From: Butyricimonas virosa
Lineage (GTDB): Bacteria; Bacteroidota; Bacteroidia; Bacteroidales; Marinifilaceae
DNA: 64,000 bases
Assembly: GCF_025148635.1 (NCBI RefSeq)
Contig: NZ_CP102269.1
Location: 372,001-436,000 of the forward strand
Direction: 5' to 3'
How positions within the stretch are numbered: the first letter of the stretch is position 1; the number at the start of each line of letters is the position of its first letter. Positions 7,225 to 15,651 of the stretch are shown here, piece by piece. The notes under the pieces are model-generated. The model made no database searches. It saw only the letters and a list, made by a program, of their open reading frames with translations, and was not told the DNA's origin. The position numbers and the translations under genes are program-made.

Positions 7225-9957
7225 ATGAGTACGAAGTACGTTTACACCTTTGGCGACGGAAAAGCAGAAGGAAAAGCAGACATGAGAAATCTGCTGGGTG
7301 GCAAAGGCGCCAATCTTGCCGAAATGAATCTCATTGGAGTTCCTGTTCCTGCAGGTTTTACTATTACAACAGAAGTTTGTACCCTTTATAATCAAGAAGG
7401 AAAAGACGCTGTCGTAAAACTAATCGAGAATGACGTTAAAGCCGGCATTGCAGCTACAGAAAAATTAATGAATGCCAAATTCGGATCAAAAGGAGAGGCT
7501 TTCCCTCTTTTAGTTTCCGTACGTTCCGGTGCCAGAGTGTCCATGCCGGGTATGATGGATACCGTGTTAAACTTGGGAATGAATGATGATGCCGTTAAAA
7601 TCGTGGCAGAAAAATCAGGTAACGCCAGATTTGCATGGGATTCATACCGTCGTTTCGTACAAATGTATGGAGATGTCGTGATGGGCGTTGCAGCCGGAAA
7701 AGGCGAACACAACCCGTTCGAAGTTGAAATCGACAAATTAAAAGCAGAAAAAAATATTTCTAACGACACCGAATTCTCGGCTGAAGACTTACAAGAACTT
7801 GTTCGTCGTTTCAAAATTGTCGTTAAAACCAAAACCGGTAAAGATTTCCCGACCTGCCCGTGGGAGCAATTATGGGGAGCCATCTGCGCCGTGTTCGATT
7901 CATGGATGACGGAACGCGCTGTTCTGTACCGTCAGTTGAATCAAATCCCGGAAGAATGGGGAACCGCAGTGAATGTTCAAGCCATGGTATACGGAAACAT
8001 GGGTAACAATTCCGCTACCGGAGTTGCTTTCACGCGTGATGCTGCTACCGGAGAAGATATCTTCAACGGAGAGTACTTGATCAACGCACAAGGAGAGGAC
8101 GTTGTTGCCGGAATCCGCACCCCGCAGGAAATTACCATCGAGGGATCTCGCCGCTGGGCTAAAATGCAGAACATTTCAGAAGAAGAGCGTGCCGCTAAAT
8201 ATCCTTCATTGGAAGAATCCATGCCAACCGCTTACGCAGAATTAAATGCTGTTCAACAAAAATTGGAAGATTATTTCCACGATATGCAAGACCTTGAATT
8301 TACCATCCAAGACGGTAAATTATGGATGTTGCAAACCCGTAACGGAAAACGTACCGGTACGGCTATGGTAAAAATGGCTGTTGACATGCTTGAACAAGGT
8401 ATGATCAATGAAGAAACTGCAATTCTTCGCCTTGAAGCAGCTAAACTGGATGAATTACTTCACCCGGTATTCGACAAAGAATCACAATCCAAAGCAAAAG
8501 TATTAACCAAAGGTTTACCGGCATCTCCGGGTGCTGCTTGCGGACGTGTTGTATTCTTTGCTGACGAAGCTGAAGAATGGAAAAACAGAGGAGAGCAAGT
8601 AATATTAGTTCGTTTGGAAACTTCTCCTGAAGATTTACGCGGCATGAACGTTTCAGAAGGAATCCTTACCGCTCGCGGGGGTATGACCTCTCACGCAGCT
8701 GTTGTTGCCCGCGGTATGGGTAAATGCTGTGTTTCCGGAGCCGGAGAAATCGTTGTTGATTACCACAAACGTACCTTTACCGTGAAAGGCGTTACCATCA
8801 ATGAAGGCGACTGGATTTCTTTGAATGGTTCTACCGGAGAAGTTTACTTGGGTAAAGTAGCCACTACCGAGGCGTCACTGGATCATGACTTCAAAACCAT
8901 CATGGATTTGGCCGAAAAACACACTCGTATGTACGTGAGAACGAATGCAGACACGCCTCGCGATGCAAAAGTAGCACGTGATTTCGGAGCCAAGGGTGTT
9001 GGCCTTTGTCGTACGGAGCATATGTTCTTCGAAGGAGACCGTATTGACGCTATGCGTGAAATGATCCTATCTGATACTGTTGAACAACGTCGTATCGCTT
9101 TATCAAAAATTCTTCCGATGCAAAGAAGTGACTTCGAGGGAATCCTTGAAGCTATGGACGGACTTGGAGTTACCATCCGTTTATTAGACCCGCCATTGCA
9201 TGAATTTACCCCGAACGAGCCGGAATCTCAAAAATATATGGCCGAAAAAATGGGTATTTCAGTAGAAGTTGTCAAAGAAAAAGTGGACGCATTACACGAA
9301 TTCAACCCGATGTTAGGTCACCGCGGTTGCCGTTTAGGTATTACTTATCCGGAAATCACCGAAATGCAGGCTCGTGCAATCATTGAAGCAGCTTGTAACT
9401 TGAAACTGAAAGGCCTTAACCCGAAACCGGAAATCATGGTTCCGTTGGTGGGTACCGTGAAAGAATTAAGACAACAAGCAAACATCATCCGTTGCACTGC
9501 TGACGTGGTATTTGCAGAAAAGGGCGTGAAAGTAGATTACATGGTAGGAACCATGATCGAAATTCCCCGTGCCGCATTAACCGCTGACCAGATTGCAGAA
9601 GTTGCAGAATTCTTCTCATTCGGAACGAACGACTTAACCCAGATGACTTTCGGATACTCTCGTGATGACGCTGGTAAATTCTTACCGGAATATATCAAGA
9701 AAGGAATTTTGAAAACCGATCCGTTCGCTGTATTGGATCAAGAGGGTGTCGGACAATTAGTTCAAATGGGAGCCCAAAAAGGACGTTCTACTAACAGCAA
9801 GTTGAAACTTGGAATCTGTGGAGAACATGGTGGAGAACCTTCTTCCGTGATCTTCTGTGACAAAGTGGGTATGGACTACGTTTCATGTTCACCGTTCCGT
9901 GTACCCATCGCTCGCCTGGCTGCCGCACAGGCCGCTATCATGCACGCAAAAAAATAA
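7225..9957 (+). CDS. ppdK: Pyruvate, phosphate dikinase
   Basis: The 910-residue enzyme interconverts pyruvate + ATP + Pi with PEP + AMP + PPi. Order of domains: ATP-grasp region (1-340, GGKGANLAEMN near 27 and SVRSGARVSMPGMMDTVLN near 95), phospho-histidine domain with GGMTSHAAVVARGMGKCCVSG (catalytic His near 490), and PEP/pyruvate TIM barrel ending GICGEHGGEPSSVIFCDKVG. Length is normal. It is monocistronic, with its own promoter and a strong terminator. In anaerobic Bacteroidales the enzyme usually works in the PEP-pyruvate node of fermentation. Confidence 0.97.
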   Translation: MSTKYVYTFGDGKAEGKADMRNLLGGKGANLAEMNLIGVPVPAGFTITTEVCTLYNQEGKDAVVKLIENDVKAGIAATEKLMNAKFGSKGEAFPLLVSVRSGARVSMPGMMDTVLNLGMNDDAVKIVAEKSGNARFAWDSYRRFVQMYGDVVMGVAAGKGEHNPFEVEIDKLKAEKNISNDTEFSAEDLQELVRRFKIVVKTKTGKDFPTCPWEQLWGAICAVFDSWMTERAVLYRQLNQIPEEWGTAVNVQAMVYGNMGNNSATGVAFTRDAATGEDIFNGEYLINAQGEDVVAGIRTPQEITIEGSRRWAKMQNISEEERAAKYPSLEESMPTAYAELNAVQQKLEDYFHDMQDLEFTIQDGKLWMLQTRNGKRTGTAMVKMAVDMLEQGMINEETAILRLEAAKLDELLHPVFDKESQSKAKVLTKGLPASPGAACGRVVFFADEAEEWKNRGEQVILVRLETSPEDLRGMNVSEGILTARGGMTSHAAVVARGMGKCCVSGAGEIVVDYHKRTFTVKGVTINEGDWISLNGSTGEVYLGKVATTEASLDHDFKTIMDLAEKHTRMYVRTNADTPRDAKVARDFGAKGVGLCRTEHMFFEGDRIDAMREMILSDTVEQRRIALSKILPMQRSDFEGILEAMDGLGVTIRLLDPPLHEFTPNEPESQKYMAEKMGISVEVVKEKVDALHEFNPMLGHRGCRLGITYPEITEMQARAIIEAACNLKLKGLNPKPEIMVPLVGTVKELRQQANIIRCTADVVFAEKGVKVDYMVGTMIEIPRAALTADQIAEVAEFFSFGTNDLTQMTFGYSRDDAGKFLPEYIKKGILKTDPFAVLDQEGVGQLVQMGAQKGRSTNSKLKLGICGEHGGEPSSVIFCDKVGMDYVSCSPFRVPIARLAAAQAAIMHAKK

Positions 9958-9974
9958 AAACAGCATAGTTTATG

Positions 9975-10008
9975 AAAAAAACCACTTGTGAAAACAAGTG
10001 GTTTTTTT
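9975..10008. terminator. Bidirectional intrinsic terminator between ppdK and the convergent fusion gene
   Basis: ACCACTTGT (9981-9989), a GAAA loop and ACAAGTGGT (9994-10002) form a 9-base stem with seven T on the plus-strand side and six A before the stem, so it can end transcription in both directions. It lies 18 bases after the ppdK stop and just after the restored stop (10013) of the minus-strand gene. Confidence 0.9.
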
Positions 10009-10012
10009 GTCC

Positions 10013-10130
10013 TTATTCAATCCGCACCCATTTCACCGCATCAGCCATCAAGACCTCATTATTTTTCAAACCATCATCATGTAGTACCAACTTCACATAC
10101 CCCTCTGTCAATTGAAATATTCCGGCCGCC
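10013..10130 (-). pseudogene. Out-of-frame C-terminal tail of the fusion gene (golvesin-like domain end)
   Basis: Read one frame over from the gene at 10108-13374, the minus strand encodes AGIFQLTEGYVKLVLHDDG and then NNEVLMADAVKWVRIE before a TAA at 10013-10015. The ADAVKWVRI ending is the usual last strand of golvesin/Xly-type C-terminal domains, and it completes the truncated domain upstream exactly. Adding one G to the run of five (CCCCC on the plus strand at 10129-10133) would join both parts into one 1120-residue protein. Sequencing error, fresh mutation or slippage cannot be told apart here. Confidence 0.75.
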
Positions 10131-13100
10131 CCCATCCACCACGAGAGTTAAAAGGAGTCGTCCACAATTCTATAGGCTCCTTACCTACATAATAAATAAC
10201 ACTTTTTACCCCTGCACTCAATCCATTAATATTCAACGTAATACTCTCTTCCAAACCATCATAATAAAAAGTATAACGATGAAGCGGCTGCACCCAATCA
10301 TTCAAAAACATTCCCACGTAAATATACATTTCATACGTTCCACTCCGTGGAATTCGAGCATTCCACTCCACGTCCGCCTGCTTTCCTCCAGCACCTTTAC
10401 AATGGAACCCCCGGACAAATTCACCATAACTATTTATATCATAATTAAAGACAGGACTCCAAGAGGTCGGACTCAAAAGGTGTAGTTGATAACCTTCCCA
10501 CTTCCGGGTAAAAAAGAAACTTTTTCCTTTTATAACCTTGAATCCTTCGTCCTCATCATCCACGATGATTTCATTTTCAGAAGGACAGAACAATGACGTG
10601 TCACAATCAAAACAACCTTCATCCCATCTTGATAAATTACAGGATTCCATTGCATTTTCGTATTCGCCCGGCAAATTCTGAGACAAATTAGTATTTAACC
10701 GTACTCTTAGGAAATCAGAACTTGGCTGCATCAGATAATAATTCACTTCCTTGGCACAGCCTGCTTCAATCAAGTAATGTTGATCTATTATTTTCTTCCT
10801 TGCGCTCTCCCACGCCTCTAAAGAAACAATCGCATCCACTCCCGTGGGGTTCCACACTTTAAAATGTACAAATCGTTTCTCTGAATTCTCCGTCTGAATT
10901 CTCCGCATATGAAAATTTCGTACAAGTAACTTCGGCACGCCACGTTCATGCAACCATTGAGGGATATATTCCCTCAAATCCCAATTAAACCTTGCCTGAA
11001 ACACATCCAGAAAATAATCCAAACTCACTTCCTGAAAAGGATGTTCTTTCAAAAAGTGATCCATGAAAGCCGAAAAATCCGTCCACGCCACTTGAGTCAA
11101 AATATAACGTTGAAGTTGCAATGCTTTCAAGTAGATAACACTCTCCATACAAAAACTAGCGCTATCCATATGTAAAGCATCCCATAAACTATGCTGCATA
11201 AGAAATTTCACACCTTCCCAATGATAAGATAATTTGTCCGATAATGCCATTTCCCTCTCCTCAGCCTGCCTTTGCATGATCGTTATCATCCGATGTATAA
11301 CAGGAACCTCATCAGACGTGATCAACGTTCCACACGTCATCAAAAGTGGTCTTATGCTATATTTATTATCCGGCCAAGCACTAAATAATTTTTCACTCCA
11401 CATCCGATCTCGTTCCTGTTTACTATTAAATAATATTTCTTTAACAGACAATTCCGGGACATCATGTTTTTGCACCCTACTCATGTATTCTTCAGATAAG
11501 ATATATTTCTGAAACCATTCCTCAGACTTTTCTTCTTTGGTCTTTACTTTTTTCATCCTCCGCCGAAATTCAGAAGGGACAACACCTCTCCATTCCCTGT
11601 AAAGCTGCATTTCCGGGTGAACGTAATCATTCTTCTCTTTCCAAGAACGCTCGAAAGCATAAAAAGAAACAGGCACTTCCACGAAAGCCAACTTATCAAA
11701 CGGGTATTTTCCCCCGGGACTCATCCACTGAAGCACGGTAGATGTACGCTTTAAACTCCATTCCAGAGCTTGTAGATAGTCCCCCCAAGCGCTCCCTAAC
11801 ATCGATTTCTTCGTTCCGTAAAACTCGAAAAGCAAAGGATTGCCCGCAAGTCGAAACGAATCTCGATAAAACTGACCGGAAATCAAGGTAATTCCCTGTA
11901 ATTTGCGGTTATTTGTGAAATAGCTCGTATCTCCTGAAACAGTTAACTCACCTTGCGACACAACCGTGTTGCCTTGAGCAGGCACAACCGTAAGCGTGTA
12001 ATCTGTGTATTCAGAAGTATTCACATAAGGATTCATTAACTCGGTCACGGGTTTACTCACAGGATACCATAAAACTTCTGGGGTTAATAACGTGAAAGCT
12101 TTTCCCGTGAAAACAAATTTTTTCCCGTAACAAGCGAAAAGCTCATCCTGTTCCTGCTCATCGTATCGCTCCGGAGATATATCCAAATAGCAAATCTGCG
12201 GATCAATCGCCCCCGAATAAGAAAGCTCCAGCTCACTCCGTTCATCCGGGTACAGCGATTTTTCAATCTCCACAATCTGCTGATTTCTAGTAAAATTTAA
12301 ATCACAATTCCCGGCAGTAACACTTGTTATTTCCAAAGAAGGATTCAAATAAAAAATTACAGTATCCACCCGGAATGAATTACTATTTCGAACAGATATC
12401 ACGCTATGAGCTAATATTTTCTCACCATGAATATCATACTTGATTTCATGCTGATCAATCTTTACTTTAGGATATGCATCGTACTTTTTCTGAATAGCGA
12501 TCCAATCGCTCCTTGTCTCTCGCATAACTTGATGTGGTAACCAATATAACCAACCAGTCAGAAATCCTAACAGCACGAACACCAACCCAACTACCCCTAA
12601 TCTTCTCGACCGTCCTATATTATTAGGGAGACGTTTGAATCCATACACGGAAATCACGAAACATCCTACCCCAACCAACACGAACACCAACCGATGCAAC
12701 AAATAACTCCCCATAGCCGGATGTCCCACCATTGAAGAAAATATATGAGGGACCCGGGATGCCATGCAATCAAATACACCCAAGGCTTTTGTTGAAAAGA
12801 CAAAAAGGGAAAGAAGAAAGAATATCACCAGTACCGTAAAAGCAAAAAAACGGAATTTTATCCATATTTTCATCATGAAAGCCAAACCGGACATGAATAA
12901 TAAGGCCGGTAAAGAAACTGTCAATAAATAGAAAAGGTAAAGTCCGACATTAAATTTAAAGCTACTCGCAAATAAATGAATGAGCATACAAATAAACATG
13001 GAAATAACATTCAATACCAAAAATGCGACCACCACCCCAACAAGCTTCCCTGTCAAATATTCCAAATTACTAAAATCCCGTGCCAGAAACACGTCATTCG

Positions 13101-13374
13101 TCTTTTCAATATTATCCCGATAAACAAAATCTCCAACTACAAAAATCACAAGAAACGACTGCATGATCCCCCAAAGATAAGCATTCGCATATGGCATCCC
13201 GGAAGGCAAATTCACAGTGTACTCAAATACCCGCCAATCACTCTGGAGAAAGACATGAAACACTGTAATTCCCAACAACATAAATCCGCACAACAATAAA
13301 AAAATAAAATTACGACAAAGTAATTTTCCCTCATAATGAGCAATCAATAGAATCAGCATTCCATTCATAAGCAT
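10108..13374 (-). CDS. ABC-2-type permease fused to a peptidase-like M1 region and a golvesin-like C-terminus (frameshifted at the end)
   Basis: The 1088-residue frame starts with about seven membrane helices (residues 10-275) like ABC-2 permeases, then an extracytoplasmic part resembling M1-aminopeptidase N-terminal and central domains (about 300-850; segment LAFVEVPVSFYAFERSW corresponds to the region before the active site). No HExxH zinc motif is present, so peptidase activity is unlikely. From about 950 there is a golvesin-type beta domain (VEWNARIPRSGTYEMYIYV, YTFYYDG), cut short by a frameshift near 10129. Related permease-M1 fusions are encoded beside an ABC ATPase; none is adjacent here. 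The downstream terminator is shared with ppdK. Confidence 0.7.
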   Translation of the reverse strand: MLMNGMLILLIAHYEGKLLCRNFIFLLLCGFMLLGITVFHVFLQSDWRVFEYTVNLPSGMPYANAYLWGIMQSFLVIFVVGDFVYRDNIEKTNDVFLARDFSNLEYLTGKLVGVVVAFLVLNVISMFICMLIHLFASSFKFNVGLYLFYLLTVSLPALLFMSGLAFMMKIWIKFRFFAFTVLVIFFLLSLFVFSTKALGVFDCMASRVPHIFSSMVGHPAMGSYLLHRLVFVLVGVGCFVISVYGFKRLPNNIGRSRRLGVVGLVFVLLGFLTGWLYWLPHQVMRETRSDWIAIQKKYDAYPKVKIDQHEIKYDIHGEKILAHSVISVRNSNSFRVDTVIFYLNPSLEITSVTAGNCDLNFTRNQQIVEIEKSLYPDERSELELSYSGAIDPQICYLDISPERYDEQEQDELFACYGKKFVFTGKAFTLLTPEVLWYPVSKPVTELMNPYVNTSEYTDYTLTVVPAQGNTVVSQGELTVSGDTSYFTNNRKLQGITLISGQFYRDSFRLAGNPLLFEFYGTKKSMLGSAWGDYLQALEWSLKRTSTVLQWMSPGGKYPFDKLAFVEVPVSFYAFERSWKEKNDYVHPEMQLYREWRGVVPSEFRRRMKKVKTKEEKSEEWFQKYILSEEYMSRVQKHDVPELSVKEILFNSKQERDRMWSEKLFSAWPDNKYSIRPLLMTCGTLITSDEVPVIHRMITIMQRQAEEREMALSDKLSYHWEGVKFLMQHSLWDALHMDSASFCMESVIYLKALQLQRYILTQVAWTDFSAFMDHFLKEHPFQEVSLDYFLDVFQARFNWDLREYIPQWLHERGVPKLLVRNFHMRRIQTENSEKRFVHFKVWNPTGVDAIVSLEAWESARKKIIDQHYLIEAGCAKEVNYYLMQPSSDFLRVRLNTNLSQNLPGEYENAMESCNLSRWDEGCFDCDTSLFCPSENEIIVDDEDEGFKVIKGKSFFFTRKWEGYQLHLLSPTSWSPVFNYDINSYGEFVRGFHCKGAGGKQADVEWNARIPRSGTYEMYIYVGMFLNDWVQPLHRYTFYYDGLEESITLNINGLSAGVKSVIYYVGKEPIELWTTPFNSRGGWGRPEYFN

Positions 13375-13548
13375 AAATTTTAAGTTTCATTCCATTCTGC
13401 TTTATTCATTAATATTAATATTTATATTTTCATCTTTATAACACAAAAAACAACCTTCCATACTATTCAAATCTCATTTTTAATATAGCCCATAAAAACT
13501 TGTCTTTTATCAGATGAATTGTCACCCAAAGAAGATACACCTCATCAC

Positions 13549-13579
13549 TTGTAACTTCCCCACATTAACCCTATCTTTG
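13549..13579 (+). promoter_or_regulatory. Promoter of meaB
   Basis: TTG (13549-13551), 20 bases, then TATCTTTG (13572-13579) fits the Bacteroidetes promoter consensus. It lies inside an apparent N-terminal extension of the meaB frame, showing that translation begins later, at 13604. Confidence 0.65.
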
Positions 13580-13603
13580 TATCAAACAAAATACAAAAAC
13601 GCC

Positions 13604-14716
13604 ATGCAACAAAATATAGAACATCCTGAAAATGATGCCTGTTACGAAGGCTTAGCCGTCAATAAAGGCATCGAACAACCGGATCCGGTGAATCCAGCTA
13701 TTGCAGAAAGACTAAAGCATTTAAAGAAGAAAACACTGACCGCAGATGAATACGTGACCGGGATCTTCCGGGGAGATATCAATATCTTAAGTCAAGCAAT
13801 CACTCTTGTGGAAAGTGCCCGCATTGATCATCAGGCCATGGCACAGGAGGTCATTAATCGTTGTCTGCCCAACACGGGTAAATCCGTTCGTATCGGGATT
13901 ACGGGGGTTCCTGGAGCCGGGAAAAGCACCTTCATCGAAGCTTTCGGTAAATTCCTTACAAGCGAGGGACACAAGATCGCTGTATTGGCCATTGATCCCA
14001 GTAGTGAACGTTCAAAAGGAAGTATCCTGGGAGACAAAACCCGTATGGAAGAATTATCATGTGACCCACATGCATACATTCGTCCTTCCCCATCGGCAGG
14101 CTCTTTAGGTGGTGTCGCTCGCAAAACAAGGGAAGCCATGTTATTATGCGAAGCCGCCGGATTTGATATTATCCTAATCGAAACCGTAGGAGTCGGACAA
14201 AGTGAGACCGCCGTACATTCCATGGTCGACTTCTTCTTGCTAGTACAGATTGCCGGGGCTGGAGACGAATTACAAGGAATTAAGCGAGGGATCATGGAGA
14301 TGGCCGACAGTATCATCATCAATAAAGCAGATGGGAACAACATCACCCGTGCGGAACTCGCCAAAGTTCAGTTACAAAATGCCCTTCATCTGTTTCCACC
14401 TCACGAATCTGGCGTAGAACCCAAAGTGATGACCTGTTCTGCCTACGAGAAAACTGGAATAAAAGAAATATGGGAAAACATACTACATTATTGTAGCGAA
14501 ACCCAACAAAGTAAATATTTCGACATCCGTCGTAGCGAACAAGCTAAGTACTGGATGTACGAAACCATCAACGAACAACTGAGGAATCGTTTCTATCAAA
14601 GCCAAAAAGAACAAATAAGAGAAGCAGAAGAAAAAGTGCAACATAACGAAGAAAGTTCTTTCGCCGCAGCATTCCGCTTGTTAGATAACTATTTCAAGGA
14701 AGACACGAAACTATAA
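13604..14716 (+). CDS. meaB: Methylmalonyl-CoA mutase-associated GTPase MeaB (ArgK family)
   Basis: The 370-residue G-protein chaperone protects and reloads adenosylcobalamin in methylmalonyl-CoA mutase. Motifs: GITGVPGAGKSTFIEAFG (P-loop), AIDPSSERSKGSILGDKTRM, IETVGVGQSE (G3) and INKADGNN (G4 variant of NKxD). The start MQQNIEHPEND is chosen because the promoter lies in the upstream in-frame extension. Mutase subunit genes are not in the window. The product points to a succinate-propionate pathway in the organism. Confidence 0.94.
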   Translation: MQQNIEHPENDACYEGLAVNKGIEQPDPVNPAIAERLKHLKKKTLTADEYVTGIFRGDINILSQAITLVESARIDHQAMAQEVINRCLPNTGKSVRIGITGVPGAGKSTFIEAFGKFLTSEGHKIAVLAIDPSSERSKGSILGDKTRMEELSCDPHAYIRPSPSAGSLGGVARKTREAMLLCEAAGFDIILIETVGVGQSETAVHSMVDFFLLVQIAGAGDELQGIKRGIMEMADSIIINKADGNNITRAELAKVQLQNALHLFPPHESGVEPKVMTCSAYEKTGIKEIWENILHYCSETQQSKYFDIRRSEQAKYWMYETINEQLRNRFYQSQKEQIREAEEKVQHNEESSFAAAFRLLDNYFKEDTKL

Positions 14717-14730
14717 TCGTAAAGCATATT

Positions 14731-14765
14731 CTCTCCATCATGCTATTATTCAAGCAGATGGAGAG
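14731..14765 (+). terminator. Hairpin after meaB
   Basis: CTCTCCATC (14731-14739) pairs with GATGGAGAG (14757-14765), extended inside by TGCT/AGCA. It starts 14 bases after the meaB stop. There is no U-tract directly after it, so termination efficiency is uncertain. Confidence 0.5.
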
Positions 14766-14892
14766 GTATAATAACTAAACAGTTTTCCCTCTTGGACACC
14801 TTGAGATTTGTATCCCCCCCAATATTAATACACTTTCAAAAAGACAATTTTAAGATAAGCATCGGGATCAAATATTCCTTTTTAAAAGAATT

Positions 14893-15057
14893 ATTAAACG
14901 AACGTTTAATAAAAATTCATTTTATCCATGCTGAACAAATATAATAACTTTTTAATCACCTGTGAATTGTTGATTATCAGATTCGAAAAAAAGAAATGAA
15001 TTATGAGAATTTGACGAAATTTGTTTATATTTGAATGGCATTAAACGTTGGTTTAAT
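14893..15057. promoter_or_regulatory. Promoter segment between inverted repeats in a gene-free gap (possible invertible element)
   Basis: The 487-base gap 14717-15203 holds no gene. ATTAAACGAACGTTTAAT (14893-14910) and ATTAAACGTTGGTTTAAT (15040-15057) match at 17 of 18 positions when one is reverse-complemented. Between them lie TATATTTG boxes on the plus strand (15026-15033) and the minus strand (14936-14943). The plus box ends 6 bases before the right repeat. Each arm is itself palindromic, so TetR-type operators are an alternative reading. A near-identical layout occurs at 32272-32438. Confidence 0.5.
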
Positions 15058-15190
15058 GATATAGAAGGATCAATGTAGCCTAAAAAAATTCAGAGTCCGC
15101 CTCTATGGTTGCAAATTGTATGTGAAAGAACATGTTACATTCCCATCGGCATCGCTTAGGCGATGTCGGGGACATGTTCAATTCTTTTAA
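15040..15190 (+). ncRNA. Possible short noncoding transcript ending in a large hairpin
   Basis: Downstream of the TATATTTG box at 15026-15033 there is no open frame of note, but at 15128-15179 a long imperfect hairpin forms: GAACATGT with ACATGTTC, CCC with GGG, and CGGCATCGC-TTAG-GCGATGTCG, about 20 pairs. A short T-rich stretch follows. A transcript of about 150 bases would end head-on against the convergent gene at 15204. The hairpin could instead terminate that convergent gene. Confidence 0.35.
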
Positions 15191-15203
15191 ACAAAAATCC
15201 TGT

Positions 15204-15647
15204 TTACCCGCAAAAATTCGGAATTTCAGCTAACATTTGAAATTTTCCACCCCCGGAGATCTCCCCGCAAAAATGCAAGCACCCGTTCGTTATTGCGATA
15301 AAACGAGCTGCAATGGACAAATTATACTGGAATGCCTGATCGAAGACAGCTTGCGATAACGCCACGGAAGGAGCCTTACACTCCACGATAAGGTAAGGGA
15401 CCGCCTGCCTATCATAACATACCAGATCGAAACGCCTTTTCATACCGCATACTTGAATCTCTTTCTCGACAGCAATCAACCGGGCGGGATAACCTTTACT
15501 CTCGATCAAGAAATGAATAAAATGCTGCCTTACCCACTCTTCCGGAGTCAACACGACATATCTTTTCCGGATAATATCGAAAATCCAGATCTGCCCGTTC
15601 TGCTTTTTCACCTTGTACTCGAAAGGAGGTAAGTTCAAACTTTTCAC
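15204..15647 (-). CDS. Stand-alone HsdR N-terminal-like (PD-(D/E)xK) protein
   Basis: The 147-residue protein resembles the type I restriction enzyme R subunit N-terminal nuclease domain: KRRFDLVCYD and YLIVECKAP supply the Asp and Glu-x-Lys of a PD-(D/E)xK site. No helicase or HsdM/HsdS gene is nearby, and isolated copies of this family are common in Bacteroidetes, so it is unlikely to be part of a restriction system. It ends 4 bases downstream of queA on the same strand and is probably cotranscribed with it. Confidence 0.78.
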   Translation of the reverse strand: MKSLNLPPFEYKVKKQNGQIWIFDIIRKRYVVLTPEEWVRQHFIHFLIESKGYPARLIAVEKEIQVCGMKRRFDLVCYDRQAVPYLIVECKAPSVALSQAVFDQAFQYNLSIAARFIAITNGCLHFCGEISGGGKFQMLAEIPNFCG

Positions 15648-15651
15648 ACGC

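Noticed and set aside
13514..13603. Thirty in-frame codons before the meaB start
   Set aside because: They contain the promoter TTG-N20-TATCTTTG, so they are untranslated.
15204..15647. Part of a type I restriction system
   Set aside because: Only the small nuclease-like domain is present; no helicase, HsdM or HsdS genes occur nearby.
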